From Owenia fusiformis (taxonomy: Eukaryota > Annelida > Polychaeta > Sabellida > Oweniidae), in the NCBI GenBank assembly GCA_903813345.2, contig CAIIXF020000262.1:1-25000 (forward strand): a DNA stretch of 25,000 nt, read 5' to 3'. The position numbers and the translations under genes were made by a program. Below the pieces are notes generated by a model, which saw nothing but the letters and a program-made list of their open reading frames with translations, had not been told where the DNA came from and searched no databases. How positions within the stretch are numbered: position 1 is the stretch's first letter; every line of letters begins with the position of its first letter. Of this stretch, positions 1 to 12,200 are shown piece by piece.

Positions 1-3000
1 AATGGTATAGTCTTCTTCATTAGACATAAGATAAAAGAAGCATTTGACAAGATAGGAGAGATTACAGAGAAGAAAAATGTAAATATTTTTATCAGTGCAG
101 GGTGTTATTTTTCATGAATATGTGGAGTCTCATAAATTGCAGAATTAATCACAGTACCAAACTCTCTTAGATTAATCGCTTTAAGAGATTATCTTTTAAA
201 AAATTAATCTAGGTCCAGAGTTCTTCCCAGGACCTTTTTCAGGGATTGCCTGGAATTGCAAAATTCCCATTTTCTTAATCCTTTGTAAAGTTGGTCAATA
301 CATGCCAAATTCCATGTTTCTTTTCAAGTGAGTGAAATCGTTCTCAAGTGGGTGCCATTCTATTTCAAAATTTCAATTTGGTGCAATGCCTTTATGGTTC
401 AAAACTCAATGTGGTCAGTTGAGAGCATATGGAATTATATATTGTTATTAATACTGATTACATGTGTTGGATCATTTCACCTTGGAGAGTCTCCTATGGG
501 AGACAATGGCTGAATCGCCTCTCCTAAAGGAGATAATGGGATATAGCGTATAGACTCAGGGTCCAGCTACCCAATTTCATATTGTTTGGTTATATCATAA
601 AAACACTAAGCCTAAATGTTGATATGAAGATTGATAGTACATATATATAAATTATGTCATTAAGTAAATCTATATTTCTGGAATCAAAATTTGCCAATTC
701 TGGCATTTTATAGTATAAGTCTCATATTTATCACCTCATAATTATCGAAATTCTGATAGGTACAAAGATACCTCACCACCACCAAAAGCACACCTAGATA
801 CATATTTGAATCTTATCCCTTCTCAGAATATGATGTACTGTACCGTTCTATACATCATACATGATATGGGTCAGGAGAACTGCATCAAACAGTGGGGTAG
901 TGGGCTATCCAAAATCAAATCAGAATTATCTTAAGTTTTTTTAAAGGAATCGAAATAATAGTGAAGTTTTAGTTAATTTTTGGAAGATGAAAATGAATGC
1001 AGGTTCTTATCTCAATGAGTTTATCAGATGTGTATAAAACACACATGTCTAGGATCCTGTCAGAAATCAACACCTAGCAGACGATAACTTGTAGGTCAAT
1101 CACATTTCGCTAAGTTCCTCTCTAAAATTTGAATAAAGCATCCAATTTTTTAAGATTTATATACAATTTAGAATCAATACTTTATGTATACTTGTTTTCT
1201 TCTTTGGTCATTCCTCAGTTTTGGTGGAAGTTTGGATTAGAAAATGTTAGCTTGTGGCTTTTCTTGAGAAAGCATGCAACCTATTTCTGGGGCAAATGAT
1301 CAGTATGATGCATTTGGTTAATTAAACATATGATGATGGATTGTTTGTTATGTTTAACTTCTATCTTCTACTAATTTCACGATCCTAGGCTAAAAAATCT
1401 ATTTGGCTTTTTACGATTTGCTATCGGTAAGTGTTTTTGAGCGGGGAAATGTTGAGTCAAGATGGGCTTAATTACTGAACAGTTCACCAGGCCAAATGAA
1501 TATTGGGTGGAAATATGTTTAATTGGTTTGCGTTACACTAGCTGGGAAAGCAGAAACTAATCATGACCCAACACCAAATATGGCTGCTTTTTGGATATTT
1601 GTTTTAGCAGAGCTTGGTAGGTTGTCTAGGTTGTCTCATAGAAACAGCAAAGAATATCACTGAAGACATATTATTTGAAAATATTATTTCAATCTTAAGT
1701 TATACATTTATTGTTATCAGGGTATATGAGTTAATGTGGCTTGGAATTCAGTCTTGCTTTGCTCTTGTGCCCCCCCCCCTCCCTCTCAAACATCCCCCGC
1801 AGGAGAGAGGTAGATGGGGGGGGGGTGAAGAGGCTTAATGCAAGACTATGAGCAATCAACCACTTCATGTGTGGAGGAAACAAAGAAATCAAACCATGCT
1901 GAGTAAATCAAGTAGGGGTAAATAAATCCCTATCAGGAAGGATATCAAATAACAATCATATCTAATGGTTATTTTAACTGTATGCTAACTGACAACAATC
2001 CACATATTTGAGTATTTGAGAGTGTGATAGATAGCAGGACCCAATCTTGAACCCATATCCCCATATCATAAGTGTGTGGGAGAATATGGGGTACAATTAC
2101 ACATCTAGTGGTGATTTGTCTAAGTAATGGTGCTATAGGGGCGTGATTATAAGATGGAACATTTATATAACAAATGTAACAAGCCTTACTACCTCTGTGT
2201 TCCACCCCCTCCCAATGAAACTCTCTGTTATATCCTAATATATGTGCTACTCCCTCATCACAAACTCAAAGAGGGGAGGGGCCGAGAGATTTGAAAACTT
2301 TATAAGACACATGTCAGGACTCTAATAGGATATATGAAATGGTTTAGTCACATCGAAAAGCCAAAGATGTGATACTTAAATAGATCATTCATTCTATTGA
2401 TCAGTGATCCATAATTATCACCGATCATACATTCAGTATTTTTAACTCACTTGGATGGCTTATATTCGAACAGTACATTCTATATGTCCATATATGACAC
2501 ACATTACATGGAATGAAAAACAGAAATCATTTCGTCTAAATACGATCTATGATTTAACAAAATGGCTCCCAGATTGCGGAATGTTTATGCAGACTCACTG
2601 CAATTAAAAGAATCAGCCTGGGTGAAAAAACACGTAATCGGAGAATGTTATTTTTTTCCACTCTGCATGATCCATCATCTAATTACAAGCAAGAAAACAG
2701 CTCTGGCTGCTGTTAATTACCAAGAGCTTTGCAATCTTAGTGATATCATCAGTTTTACCATATTGGTCAATTTAAGTGCCCTAGTTGAATTCTGAAGTCA
2801 TACCATATTCATGGTATTGAATGCCCTGTGAAATTTTAGGTATGGAATTCATCATCATTATCATGAGATATAATTTTGCATCGAAGCTCTTTTATTTAGA
2901 AAGAGTACAGACTTCTGATTTCTGAGTCCTTCTAATGTTTCTTGTGGTTTAATTTAGAAAGTGTTCACTCAATAATTCTCAATTTATATTTTAGAGTGGG

Positions 3001-3189
3001 GGAATGCTATACCCGCATAGTCATAAACGGTGGTCAACCCAAAGAAAAAGCCCCCTCTTTACATCAGTGGACTTCCTATTTGAGGGGTGTGTCCAAATAT
3101 TGGTTGAATGTGATGTATTTGTACTATAGTACAGAACTTTAATTGTTATCCAACAAATTGATGAATATTTTTATCTGATGTATTTATAG
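1..3189 (+). other. Intron sequence upstream of the first visible exon
   Basis: AT-rich non-coding sequence; its last bases are the acceptor of exon a. No open frame here resembles a ZFHX segment. It contains a C/G-run inverted repeat (1750-1847), a CCAAATATGG box (1574-1583) and two stretches of relatively complex sequence with homeodomain-type TAATTA sites (about 1200-1600 and 2540-2790) that could be conserved elements. The upstream exon it belongs to is outside the window. Confidence 0.7.
1750..1847. repeat. 98-bp imperfect inverted repeat with C-run and G-run arms
   Basis: Ends AGTCTTGC (1750-1757) and GCAAGACT (1840-1847) are perfect inverted complements. Inside, a run of 10 C with CCCTCCCTCTC faces GAGAGAGG with a run of 10 G. 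The whole could fold into a long imperfect hairpin. No target-site duplication is clear, so it could be a small fold-back element or a chance product of two homopolymer runs. Confidence 0.4.
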
Positions 3190-3294
3190 ATGGTGACCAG
3201 AATGAGACAGATATAGGTGGCGACACTGATATTGCTGAAGAACAGAAAGACAGTGCTGCCATCTTGCGAGGTTCAACTCCAGTAGAAGTACAGA
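3190..3294 (+). CDS. ZFHX3/4 (zfh2): ZFHX exon a (acidic linker, phase 1-1)
   Basis: 105-bp exon between a TTTATAG acceptor and a strong GTGAGT donor. Only the frame starting with GGT at 3192 is open; the other two hit stops early. It reads as an acidic, polar segment (GDQNETDIGGDTDIAEEQ, then KDSAAILRGSTPVEVQ) with no zinc finger. The first two bases complete a codon from an upstream exon outside the window, and the last base (A) joins GT of exon b to give Ser. Phase 1 at both ends, so skipping it would keep frame. The fit of phases with the downstream exon supports it; the amino-acid sequence alone is not diagnostic. Confidence 0.82.
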
Positions 3295-6200
3295 GTGAGT
3301 AAACTTTGTCGATTATTTTCATTTCTCAACACTTGAGAAAATATCTTGTTTCTTAAAGGGGTTTGTCGAAGCAGGAAATTTCTGTTCCTGTTTTATACCT
3401 CTGTCTCATGGGAGCACACCTGCATTCAAATTTCGCCTAAGAAACAATGCTTTATTTTAGAACTACTGAGGTGAAATCTAACTTAATAAATAAATGTTTC
3501 AAAGACGTAACCCCTCGAGTATTGAAGATGATCCTAATTAACATCTAGTGCAACATCTAATTAGTCTTCCTTTTGCCTTGCTTTCTCATTTGTCATTTAG
3601 TAACAACTACTGTATATGTCAGAGCATTATGGGAGTTAACCTTCTTTAGTAGCAATAACTAAACATGACAGAGCATTGTGGGAGTATACTTCCTTTAGTA
3701 ACAATAACTGGATGTGACTGAGCATTATGGGAGTGCACTTATTTTGATATAATAACCAGAAATAACAGCGGCGTAACCAGGAATTTGGTAGCAGGTACGC
3801 GAGGCGGAAGGCCAATCAAAACTAGGGGGTCTGGGGGCATGCCCCTCGGAAAATTTTTGATTTTAGATCTTAAATGGTGCCGATGGATGAGCAAAACTGG
3901 GGCCCCCGGAAAGTTTTAGATTTTAGACCTTAAATGGTACGTCCTGAGCAATTGGTTTTTTGATGTATCCTAACGCAACTGCGTACACTCACGTATGCCT
4001 GGTTACGCGCCTGAATAATGACCATACATGGGAGAAGTATGGAAGTACCTTGTAAATGAAATTTATAATGATTCACTTTTTTTTAGTTTGAATGATGAAC
4101 TTCCAGAGATGTCTCAAGTGTTCATTAAATTGTGTTTAATCAGAGGAGAACACCTAATGCCTCTTAATGAACACTTCAGTGTACATTCTACATGTCCCTC
4201 TTCTATTCAATGGACCATAACTACTGATGATGGTTTTTAGCAAAAGGATCACTCTTATTTAACACCGTTAAATGTGCCACTCTTATTCAGATCCATGGAG
4301 TTATACTGAGCAATGGCTTCAGGATTGGATGCATTATTCCGCCAATGCAGTCCACGGTTGGCCTCCTGGGGCACCACCTCCTTTGCCTCCGATTCACGAT
4401 CCCACGGGTGCAAGTGTTCACCATTTGAATCACGCCTATTTAAGCACCAATGGAACTATGGGTAATTGGCATGCCATCTATTGGTGGGAGTTTGTACCAA
4501 GTGTCTTGTTATTGTCGCATTTTCTAACTGTTTTCATCATTGATACCATTCCCATTGGCGTTAAACCAACCCGTTAATTTTATTCATAAAAAATGATAAA
4601 ACAATTCCAATTATTTTTTTTATTATTATAGTCTTATTTGTCATAACCTCGCTTGATCTTTTAGCCTCTGATCACTGAGTGCATGATACCCCATTGATGT
4701 AGTCATATGTAACCATGGGTTGTTCCTCTCTTGAAAGCCTTTGGTATAACAAGCATCCTAAATATAAAACCAGTTTTGATTTAATTAGTTTGATTAAAAT
4801 ATAGAAAGGTCTAATATTTTTCCATTTGTCTAATGCCTGTTCAAGTCCATATTCCGATGTTGCATTGAAAAAAACTAATTTTTATGACCAAACTTGAATA
4901 GAAAATATAGATGTCACTAGTGAATTGTCTTGTGTTTTGAAAAAGATATTTTTTGAAAATGAAAAGTGACATGATTTTGACAATGTATAGAAAGGCTTTT
5001 TACTTTAATACAATTATTTTTTCTCAAATCTTGCTAATTATCCATAATTACACGAACTGTTGTTTACTACAAAGAATCAAATTGGTAAACACAGTTGGAA
5101 ACATTTGAAAACACAAACATACAAAAACACTAATTAATCAATCTAGCTAACAATAGCCCACTGTGATAATATATTCAGAATAACAAAACAAATAACTTAA
5201 TATTGATAATACTTGTATAAATATTTTTCAAAAAAGTTCATTGAACCAACAGATTAATATATCAATATGGCCAGCCTGTCTAAATAATTTAAATTAAAAT
5301 AATAATGAAATATGGAAAATGAGAAAACAGTTACAAAACATATGCAACATACGTTTAGTTTCCAGTTATACAAAGTTTCGTAGATGCATGCATTTGTATA
5401 TCCTCTCCATTGGTGATTTGAACTACATGTTGTTAAGAATGCAGACCCTCTTTTGAAAACAGGTGTCTTGGATGGGTCAGCATCTTTAAATGTTGTCGTT
5501 TGTTGCATGAATGGTAGACTTGCATTTGTATTGTATGACGCATTTGTATTGTATGACGCATTTGTATTTTATGACGCAATTGTATTGTATGACGCAATTG
5601 TGTCATTAATGGTGGTTCCTCGAAAGCGTATGATGTTATCTTCTTTAAACCAGAGTGTCAGAGAGCCTTGTATATTATGTAAATTAAATGATTACAAAGG
5701 GTGGATATTTGTTGGAATCTGGAGTATTATAAACAAGCCATAAACTTTGTAAATTAGATATGTTGGCTACTCACAAATGTACATGGATGTTCTTTAAAAT
5801 AGGAGATAGATAGGGAAGCTTGATAAAAGATAAGTTTATTGGGGCTGCACATCATGGAGAGACTAGATTTATTCAAGGGGTGCACAGGGGCTTGCAGCAA
5901 CACAAGGTTCATTGGCAGGGGGGTGTACTTGGGGGGGGGGGGTTGTACAGGAGCTTGCTACAAGAGTAGCATTTAGGGCTATTCATATAGTTAATGTCAT
6001 TTATACATTTCATGTTGACACGTCTCCTTCCACTAGCAAGGTCTGAGAAAGGAAGACTGAAAACATGTGAAACAATGAATGATCATAAATTAACAATTTC
6101 AAAATATGATTTGCCTCTTTTTGATTTTACATGTTTTTTAATTCCTCAAGATAAAGATGTTATGACAATGAAATATGTTGATATTAATATGTTAATAATC

Positions 6201-9200
6201 GCTCCATTATTATTTATTCATACATATTTACATCATTTTCATAGTTATTTATTATTTATTACATAGTCAATAATTATACCCAAGTATTTGTCATATTTAC
6301 CGGATGCTTGCAAAGATTTCATATTTATTTGTTTGAAAAGTGATTTTAATTGAAAGAATCTGACATTGATCAAAATTATAAACTAGAAATAGGACAAAAG
6401 ACATATAGAATCATGAAATTGAAATATTAGCATTTGAAATCTAATCTTTCAAATCTTATTTGATGGCATGTTGTTATTTCATAGAATGACAAAGTGTCTA
6501 ATTTGCATGTGAATTCTCCATTAAATATGACATCCAAATGTTCACAATAGATAACTGTAAAGATTCCCATACTATAACCCCATCAAAGACAAAAGTGAGC
6601 TTTTAAATTCCAATAAGGCCAAATTCCATGATTAATCATTATAATTGCATTTGCTTTAGCCACAATTTTGACATATGGCAGGTAAAATGTTAATTTTTGA
6701 CAGTCTGATTATTCTGCACTCATGTTCACCCATTATAATATTAAGGTGTGTAATTTGCAATCAAGTTTTTCCTAAAATAATTGTTCATATTCCAGAATTC
6801 ATTAGACCCAAATTGATGATCCTATAATTTGATTGGTCGTTAAGGGACAATATTATAGTGGGGAAGTACCTCCCTTGCTCCATTCCTGGGAAATTCCAAT
6901 ACATACGTATAGAAGATGTACCGCAATGAAGTTAAATTGTCTTAAATATCGTTCTACCCCATGGCAATTTATTTCTTTTGTTTATACCGAGTAAACAGTG
7001 ATTTTGAATAGACGACTGAACATTTATTGTATTTCTTAATGACTTGTGGCTTTAGGGGGAAATATTAAAGTTTACAAAAGGGACCATTTAATTATATTTT
7101 AAAAACTGATTAAAATTACAAATATGAATAACTTTTTGTTGATATTTTGTTGAATTACCAAATGTTGTGCTCACCTTGTGTGGTAAGGGACCATATTGTA
7201 AACAAAATCCCAAACAGACATATTTGTGTGTTAAAAGTAAAATCCAGACATTGGTTTTGATATAACCCCTGTAGTGGTTCCACCTCAATGCTATTGTTTT
7301 CAATTCAATCATTTCTGCATTGATATTTGCAATCTTCAAATAGGCCCTTACTTATGCAAATTAACCCATTCCAATTTAAACCTTTCATATTTAATGAACA
7401 AGAAAATACCTTACCAGTGGGTGTTTTTCTTAAGGATTTTAAAGGTTAGCACCTACTGAAAGGTTAATTGTTGGGTGGGCAAGACAATTATTTTGGGGTA
7501 TAGGTCATTTCACCAACTAGGCAGTAATGTAACAGGTAGAAGAACAGTCAGGTGTTCAAAATCATATCTTTACTAGTGGATAACGTATCTTTACCAGTGG
7601 ATATCAGTCAGCTTATTATCAATACAGGAGTTGTAGATACAAAACTGAAAAGAATTTTGGATTATTTTCAATTATGGAATTTTAATTTGATTACTGTTAG
7701 GAAAGAGGTAGGTGTTATAAATGGTATGACAATATATGGGAGCCTGATTTACTGATGGGGGGGGGGGGGGGGCAAAGCTCATAGATGCACATGTTGGTTG
7801 AGACAAATGTCCCATATATATGTCAAATACCATTCATTCTAACTTTTATGATATCAATACAGATCAAATTAATTTCTTGTTTGTTATTTAAAGAGCATTG
7901 GAATTCCATGTAGTGTTGAATCTATTTTAGGTGTGTTTCCCCGCCTCTGGCATAAATTGCTAAAATGTCAAGCATGGTGGTCAATTATGGTAAAATTTAT
8001 TAATTTCAGGGATGGATGACTTTTCCAAGTATATGTGGTAAAATCATGCAACCTTCTTGACATGCTTTACATGAAGATGAATGCTTTAGATATTGTATGT
8101 TTAATTGTTGTTGGACACTATACATATACACCCCCCCTCTTTTAAAATCACTTATCAAACCCTGCATATGTTTGACGATTTAAAAAAAAATTTCATAAAT
8201 TTCTGAAGTATAGTAATAAGGAACAAACTTAAGATTCAGATATTGGCAAGCTTTGATCTGGTTTCTAATAAAAAACATCAGGTTGCCAAACCTATAAAGG
8301 GGGGGGGGGTGTATATAGGTCAGTATATGAGATGGCCACCCTGTCACCATATGACAAATTGGATTGTTATATTTATACTTTAATTGCAATTATTTCTTTT
8401 TAATCCTATTTTTGTATGTAAATGATGGATAATGCACTGTTTAATTAACATTGTTTGTACTAATGGTAACTGTATGTTAATTAATTATTGTTGATTAATT
8501 ATCAATGTTTTAATTAGAAAAATAGAAATAATTACATATATGTATGTACATGTGGTTAAGATTCAGTATACAGTTAAACTTGAGTCAAAGGTTTTCATTA
8601 GAATTGAGTGATAAAACTAACTAACTAATTTCGTATTATTTCAGGTTTGGAGCAACCAACTGAATCGACTCATACATGCCCATATTGTACTTACACCAGC
8701 CCTAACGAGGCTCATATTCGCGCTCACGTTATTACCCAGCATTCCCAGCAACAAGAGGGTAAAGGTCGCTTGTGTCCTCTCTGTCAGGAGAGCTTCAAGG
8801 AAACGTCACGGTTGGAGAAACATCTTGTTCAGGTACGTTAATAAAAGAGAATTGGTTGAGTACACATCAAACATTTGTTGAGTACAGATCAAACATTGGT
8901 TGAGTACAGATCAAACATTGGTTGAGTAGTGAGTATATAATCAAACATTGGTTGAGTAAGATCATACACCACATGGCATAGCAAGGCATGCAAGCAACTG
9001 CTTCACCAAAACACAAATGCATTTACTCAGACATTTTTTCAATCCAAAACTGTCCAAATGAAATTTGTTAGTTAAGTATATTTCATATAACCTTACTTAA
9101 TTTTTAATCGGGTTGTGCCTCTGCTTAACTCCAAGGTACAGTACTTATTTATTTGAATGAGAAATTCTAACATTTTATGATGAGGTGAGTGTCTGAGGTT

Positions 9201-12200
9201 TTTATGGACATAATAACAAGTGATTTGAGAAAATATTTTTGTTCAAAAGTGAAATATTTTTGTTCAGGATTGAAATATTTTTGTTAAGAATGTAGGAGTT
9301 ACTGAGTATTTTTTCTTGTTTTTTTCGAGTTGTTATTGAGTCAAATTTTATAATTGAAAGGATGAAAGATATTATTAAAAATCATTTGTACTCAATTAAC
9401 ACATAATCATGTTTAAAGTTGTTTTTCATTGTGTTCTGCATAAATATTTATTGTATCTATATATGTACATATAGGCCTGTATTCTTCTAGGTACATAATG
9501 TTACACATGAGGGTTTGTCTCGCTTACTTGTAATGGTGGATCACCAGGGAGACGACATCAAACCACCCCCAAAGTCATCTACCACTGTGACATCATCAAC
9601 TACTGTGACATCATCAAGACGTGACTCAACACAGGAAAACATGGATCGTAGTGGTATGTAGATTTTTCAAGTTAGTTTGTCAGTATTGGTTTAGATTTCA
9701 TGTTGCATGCTCATAAATTGAGCCTCTTTGTAGCGTACCATAAAAATGCATTTGAAGGGTTGTTGTGTAAAATATACTCTTCTGCTGTTAGAGATCAGTC
9801 GATGTTAATTTTTTATTTTTCGAGGTGACTCTTTGAAGCGCCAAGTTTATGTGGGCTAATTAAATCGCTATCATGAGCCATTATGACTTTGTCATTATCA
9901 TGACAGTTTGTGACGTCCATCACTGATTCTCATAATGAAAATACACATCGTTAATTACATCAGTGAGAAAATCAATGTGGTTCAGCTTAGTTCCCCACTA
10001 ATTAAGCCGAGCATAGAGAGAGATGGCAATTCCACAAATTAGCCTCCATGTGAGATAATTATTACCCTAAAGATTAGCTAACTGTCGCCATAGCAACCAT
10101 GGTGAATCGTGCTCTAAAACGCCACCTTCTAATACAATTGTATCAAAAAACTAATAATCTTGGATAGTATGTAGTTATTCTAGTTCCTAATTAAGGCATA
10201 TTGATCTATACCACTGTGTGTTATTTTTTCAACTAATCAGTAAAACCGTTCAAAAGCTTTCATCACTATTGTAATATTTCGATTTTTCTCCGTTACGTCG
10301 CTACATTGTTTATTTATTTTTTATTAAACATAAGAGATGGAATTCTAAAACTTTTCACCTAATTTCACGCAAATGCATCAACATTTCTCACTTATCGCAG
10401 GAGTCAATCAAAACCTGACTCTGCCATGTTTTACTTGGGTAATCATGTATATTCGTAATCAGCTTTCGCTTGATGTTTTCAAAGAACTTTTTATACCATT
10501 GTAATAAGCTTAATTTCTTTTGTCAGCATGTCAGTTTTGACGATTGTCACGTTATTAATCAGGATTAATTTTTACAATTTCTCAGTATATTTAGTTATTG
10601 TTTTAAAACACTGAATCGAATCAATGTTTTTACAGTGATTTTGTGAAATCTGAAACTTTGTTTTTCTTTATAATAAATGTCTGCTTAGCTGAAAATGAAT
10701 AAACAGGGACTAATTAGTTTGTATTTAGTATTTCAGACAAACAAATTTGTTGTTCAGACTTTCAATATCAATTTCAACTTATTCTTTACACCTGAATAAT
10801 GATGTTGAGAGCTGTCAATAGATGGCGAAGAATTCAGTGGGTTTAATTGTACATATTGACATGTGAAAATTACTTCAAAACTCACTTGAGATCAATCTAA
10901 CGATTTTGCTTGATGGTACACTGATTTGGAGTTAAATTCTGAATGTGGATTCTGGATCTTGCATTTGTCACTATAACAAAATAATTACTTTTAAATTATA
11001 GTGTTTTAAAAAGAAAAATGGAATTGAGTAAAACTCAGAAATATTTCATGAAATAAGATGTAAAATAATGTTTTGTTCCCCTGGCTGGCTTTGAACCAGA
11101 GCCATGTGAAAATGTCTTAATTTTCTTTAAACGAATCTGTTATATTGTTTCCAGGTCATGGGCCAAAGCACGAAGCAGTTGCAGTGAAAACAGAATTTGA
11201 TATGAACGCTTTAGGGAAGAGTAAGTGTTCAAAATGTTCTAAACAATTTATATTTCAAAATCGCAATAGTTAATGTCGAGTAACTAGTGCCGTTGGAAAT
11301 GTGAAAACCTTGAAAAACTGGTGTGGTTGAACTGTCTAATGCGAAGGAGACATATTTTATAAATCAGCTATTTTAAAGCATTAACATGCTGGACTACATC
11401 AATTCTAACTTTTGGTAGAGAAATAACAGTTAAATGTTTTAACTTGTTTGAACTCTCATACCTACATATTACAAAAGTTATTTTCATCTTATGAATACAG
11501 TTATGTGGATTTAAGTGAAACAACTTGATTATGAAATTATTTTCTTGCATTTATAGACTTAAGTAATTTGAGGATGATGTGAAAATTAACCAAAATGACT
11601 CCAAAAACAAAATAATTATATGCAACTTTACTAAATTACCTTTTGGTATTTATCATATAATTATTTTGTAAAAATAGCCACTTTGCGACGGAAGTTATTA
11701 TCAAACACAAGCATAGTTTTCAAAAACAAAATATTTAAAGGCAGAATTACAGCATTCTTTGAGTAGCAGTAACTTCAATTTTTATGTGTAATACATGACA
11801 GGTATTTTTCCTCATATCTTTTTAAAACTCTCATCAAATAAAATTTTTCAATTTTTAGCGTCACCAACTGAGGCTTCAGTCATAAATGAGAAATACGATG
11901 ACGAATATCGGTGTCAGACGTGCTCGAAGACATTCAGCAACATAGATGCCCTCTATACTCACCAGAATGAACTAGGCCATCTTGAACTGAAGCAGACGCC
12001 TCGTGGACCAGGCTATCTCTGCTGGAAGAAAGGATGCAATCAGTATTTTAAGACTGCAGATACTCTACAGGTTAATTGCTTTTTAATTGCATTTTAATTG
12101 CGATTATTTTGAGCTGGGGCATTACACTTTGAGTGAAAATGTATATACATATTTAGAAATTGACATGCATTTGTGAAAAAATGTTTGCTCTTATGTATTT

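Larger units (their letters stand above)
3295..4290 (+). other. Intron between exon a and the candidate cassette exon
   Basis: Non-coding. Holds a 49-bp tandem repeat (about 3607-3767) and an inverted-repeat-ended element (3768-4013). The remaining sequence shows no coding signal. If the cassette exon is skipped, the intron runs on to 8644. Confidence 0.75.
4462..8644 (+). other. Large intron upstream of exon b
   Basis: About 4.2 kb of AT-rich sequence without a supportable gene. It contains an 18-bp minisatellite (5522-5593), homopolymer G runs (12 G at 5931-5942, 16 G at 7757-7772), a candidate inverted-repeat element (8119-8328) and a dense TAATTA cluster (8442-8516) shortly before exon b. 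The open frames present are short and low in coding character. Confidence 0.75.
8833..9490 (+). other. Intron between exons b and c
   Basis: 658 bp intron interrupting a zinc finger. It begins with a 22-bp tandem repeat 18 bases after the splice donor, and has a roughly 24-bp AAATATTTTTGTTC repeat at about 9226-9290. No coding sequence or other feature is seen. Confidence 0.85.
9654..11154 (+). other. Intron between exons c and d, with probable regulatory content
   Basis: 1.5 kb intron with no coding signal. Its first half (about 9830-10200) is higher in complexity than the other introns and holds five TAATTA sites, a perfect RFX X-box, a TGACGTCC CRE-like word and MEIS-like TGACAG. The second half is plain AT-rich sequence. 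Confidence 0.8.

Noticed and set aside
2562-2795. 77-codon open frame MAPRLRNVYADS
   Set aside because: No match to a ZFHX segment, no flanking splice sites in a fitting phase; treated as a possible non-coding element.
5254-5508. 84-codon minus-strand open frame
   Set aside because: Hydrophobic random-looking AT-rich translation overlapping intron sequence, no support.
5453-5743. 96-codon open frame with FVLYDA repeats
   Set aside because: Produced by the 18-bp minisatellite inside an intron; flanking residues look random.
11071-11110. GGCTGGCTTTGAACCAGAGCC, which looks like a B box or tRNA arm
   Set aside because: It is a short inverted repeat with no A box or cloverleaf near it, just before exon d; not enough for an RNA gene.
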